Shown one piece after another: positions 63,104 through 64,000 of a stretch of 64,000 bases of DNA (position 1 is its first letter; every line of letters begins with the position of its first letter). Position numbers and translations under genes: made by a program. The notes below the pieces were generated by a model that searched no databases, was not told the origin of the DNA, and was given only the letters and a program-made list of their open reading frames with translations. Origin of the DNA: Curtobacterium sp. MCSS17_015 (GTDB lineage: Bacteria > Actinomycetota > Actinomycetes > Actinomycetales > Microbacteriaceae); contig NZ_CP126256.1 in NCBI RefSeq assembly GCF_003234265.2, positions 1,054,001 to 1,118,000 of the forward strand. Reading direction: 5' to 3'.

Positions 63104-63702
63104 CCGCGCGCACCGCCGAGATCACCCGCTCGACGAGCGAATCGACCGTCTCCCTGTCGCTCGACCTCGACGGCACCGGCAGGTCCGAGATCTCGACGAG
63201 CGTGCCGTTCTTCGACCACATGCTGACGGCGTTCAGCAAGCACTCCCTGATCGACCTGCGCGTGCAGAGCTCGGGCGACACCGACATCGACGTGCACCAC
63301 ACGGTCGAGGACACGGGCATCGTGCTCGGCCAGGCGCTCCGGCAGGCGCTCGGGGACCGCGCGGGGATCGGCCGCTACGGCGACGCCCTCGTCCCCCTCG
63401 ACGAAGCCCTCGCGCAGGCCGTCGTCGACGTGTCCGGTCGCCCGTTCCTCGTGCACACGGGGGAGCCCGCGGGCTTCGAGTTCCACCGCATCGGTGGCCA
63501 CTTCACCGGGTCGCTCGTCCGCCACGTGTTCGAGGCGATCACGATGAACGCCGGCATCACCGTCCACCTGCGCGTCCTCGACGGGCGCGACCCCCACCAC
63601 ATCGCGGAGGCCGAGTTCAAGGCCTTCGCCCGAGCGATGCGCCGCGCCGTCGAACTCGACCCGCGCGTCGACGGCATCCCGTCCACGAAGGGCAAGCTGT
63701 GA
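63100..63702 (+). CDS. hisB: Imidazoleglycerol-phosphate dehydratase
   Basis: 200 residues, the monofunctional type. Metal-binding [13 protein letters not shown] (about 36) and [17 protein letters not shown] (about 66), the repeated H(H)xxE motifs binding Mn ions. The ATG overlaps the hisC stop (ATGA) and the stop overlaps the hisH GTG. Confidence 0.97.
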   Translation: MTARTAEITRSTSESTVSLSLDLDGTGRSEISTSVPFFDHMLTAFSKHSLIDLRVQSSGDTDIDVHHTVEDTGIVLGQALRQALGDRAGIGRYGDALVPLDEALAQAVVDVSGRPFLVHTGEPAGFEFHRIGGHFTGSLVRHVFEAITMNAGITVHLRVLDGRDPHHIAEAEFKAFARAMRRAVELDPRVDGIPSTKGKL

Positions 63703-64000
63703 GCACCACCCGGCCGAACGTCGTCGTCCTCGACTACGGCTCCGGCAACGTCCACTCCGCCGCGAAGGCCCTCGAGCGGGCCGGCGCCGACGTGACGCTC
63801 TCGAACGACAAGCAGGCCGCGCTCAAGGCCGACGGACTCCTCGTCCCGGGTGTCGGTGCGTTCGCCGCGGTCGTCGACCAGCTCGAGGGGGTGCGCGGCG
63901 GCGAGATCGTCGATCACCGCCTGGCCGGTGGTCGCCCTGTGCTCGGCATCTGCGTCGGCATGCAGGTGCTCTTCGAGCGCGGGGTCGAGCGTGGCGCCGA
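63699..64000 (+). CDS. hisH: Imidazole glycerol phosphate synthase, glutaminase subunit (partial)
   Basis: The first 100 residues are present; the gene runs off the right edge. Starts [19 protein letters not shown], has [10 protein letters not shown] (about 45), and the class I glutaminase Cys at about 85 in [12 protein letters not shown]. Delivers ammonia to HisF. GTG overlaps the hisB stop. Confidence 0.95.
   Translation, partial: MSTTRPNVVVLDYGSGNVHSAAKALERAGADVTLSNDKQAALKADGLLVPGVGAFAAVVDQLEGVRGGEIVDHRLAGGRPVLGICVGMQVLFERGVERGA

Overview
The window is a GC-rich (about 70 percent) stretch of chromosome from an actinobacterium, most likely the family Microbacteriaceae and plausibly Curtobacterium or a close relative. 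The evidence is the gene order (rpsO-pnp, dapB, thyA-folA-dapA-RNase J-ftsK-pgsA-cinA-HTH-recA-recX-miaB-miaA-dapF-hflX-lexA-hisCBH), a mycoredoxin, actinobacterial LexA boxes of the form CGAAC-N4-GTTCG, frequent GTG and TTG starts, and many TAnnnT hexamers 6-7 bases before start codons, which indicates leaderless transcription. The genus is an inference. I found no rRNA, tRNA, insertion sequence, prophage, CRISPR array or origin.

Layout. 1-9900: a two-component system (kinase cut by the window edge), a FUSC-type exporter, an APH-fold kinase, an SNF2 helicase, a mycoredoxin, a PadR repressor with a membrane partner, and a CYTH-CHAD protein. 9976-26447: mostly accessory metabolism and transport, namely an S9 peptidase, a Fic protein with unusual repeat tails, an amidohydrolase, a class IV aminotransferase, a NUDIX hydrolase, an unknown membrane protein pair, a Na+/H+ antiporter, a Pit phosphate transporter behind a predicted PHO box, aspartase, an MFS exporter, an FKBP isomerase and an aldo/keto reductase. 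26519-34494: a HelD-like helicase, an M4 metalloprotease beside a predicted emfourin-type inhibitor, an anchored GH6 glucanase, VanZ, S15, an FMN reductase and a secreted transglycosylase-like protein.

34775-64000 is mainly core genome: PNPase, an M16 peptidase, lysine/DAP synthesis (dapB, dapA, dapF), thymidylate and folate genes, RNase J, FtsK, PgsA, CinA, an Xre regulator, RecA-RecX, MiaB-MiaA, HflX, LexA with a divergent LysM protein, and the start of a histidine operon. RecA, LexA and the LysM gene all carry LexA boxes placed over recognisable promoters, so an SOS regulon can be read directly. The LysM protein sits where SOS-induced division inhibitors (ChiZ, DivS) sit in other actinobacteria.

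I saw no clear multi-gene system that looks new. The best leads are a single palindromic -10 that appears to drive two divergent leaderless genes (GNAT and dapB), three 11-bp PHO-box repeats before pit, an 18-codon ORF that looks like a decayed copy of the start of the next gene, a protease-inhibitor pair in which the inhibitor has its own promoter, repeat-bearing tails on the Fic protein, and a family of GGACGGGAGG hairpins at gene ends.
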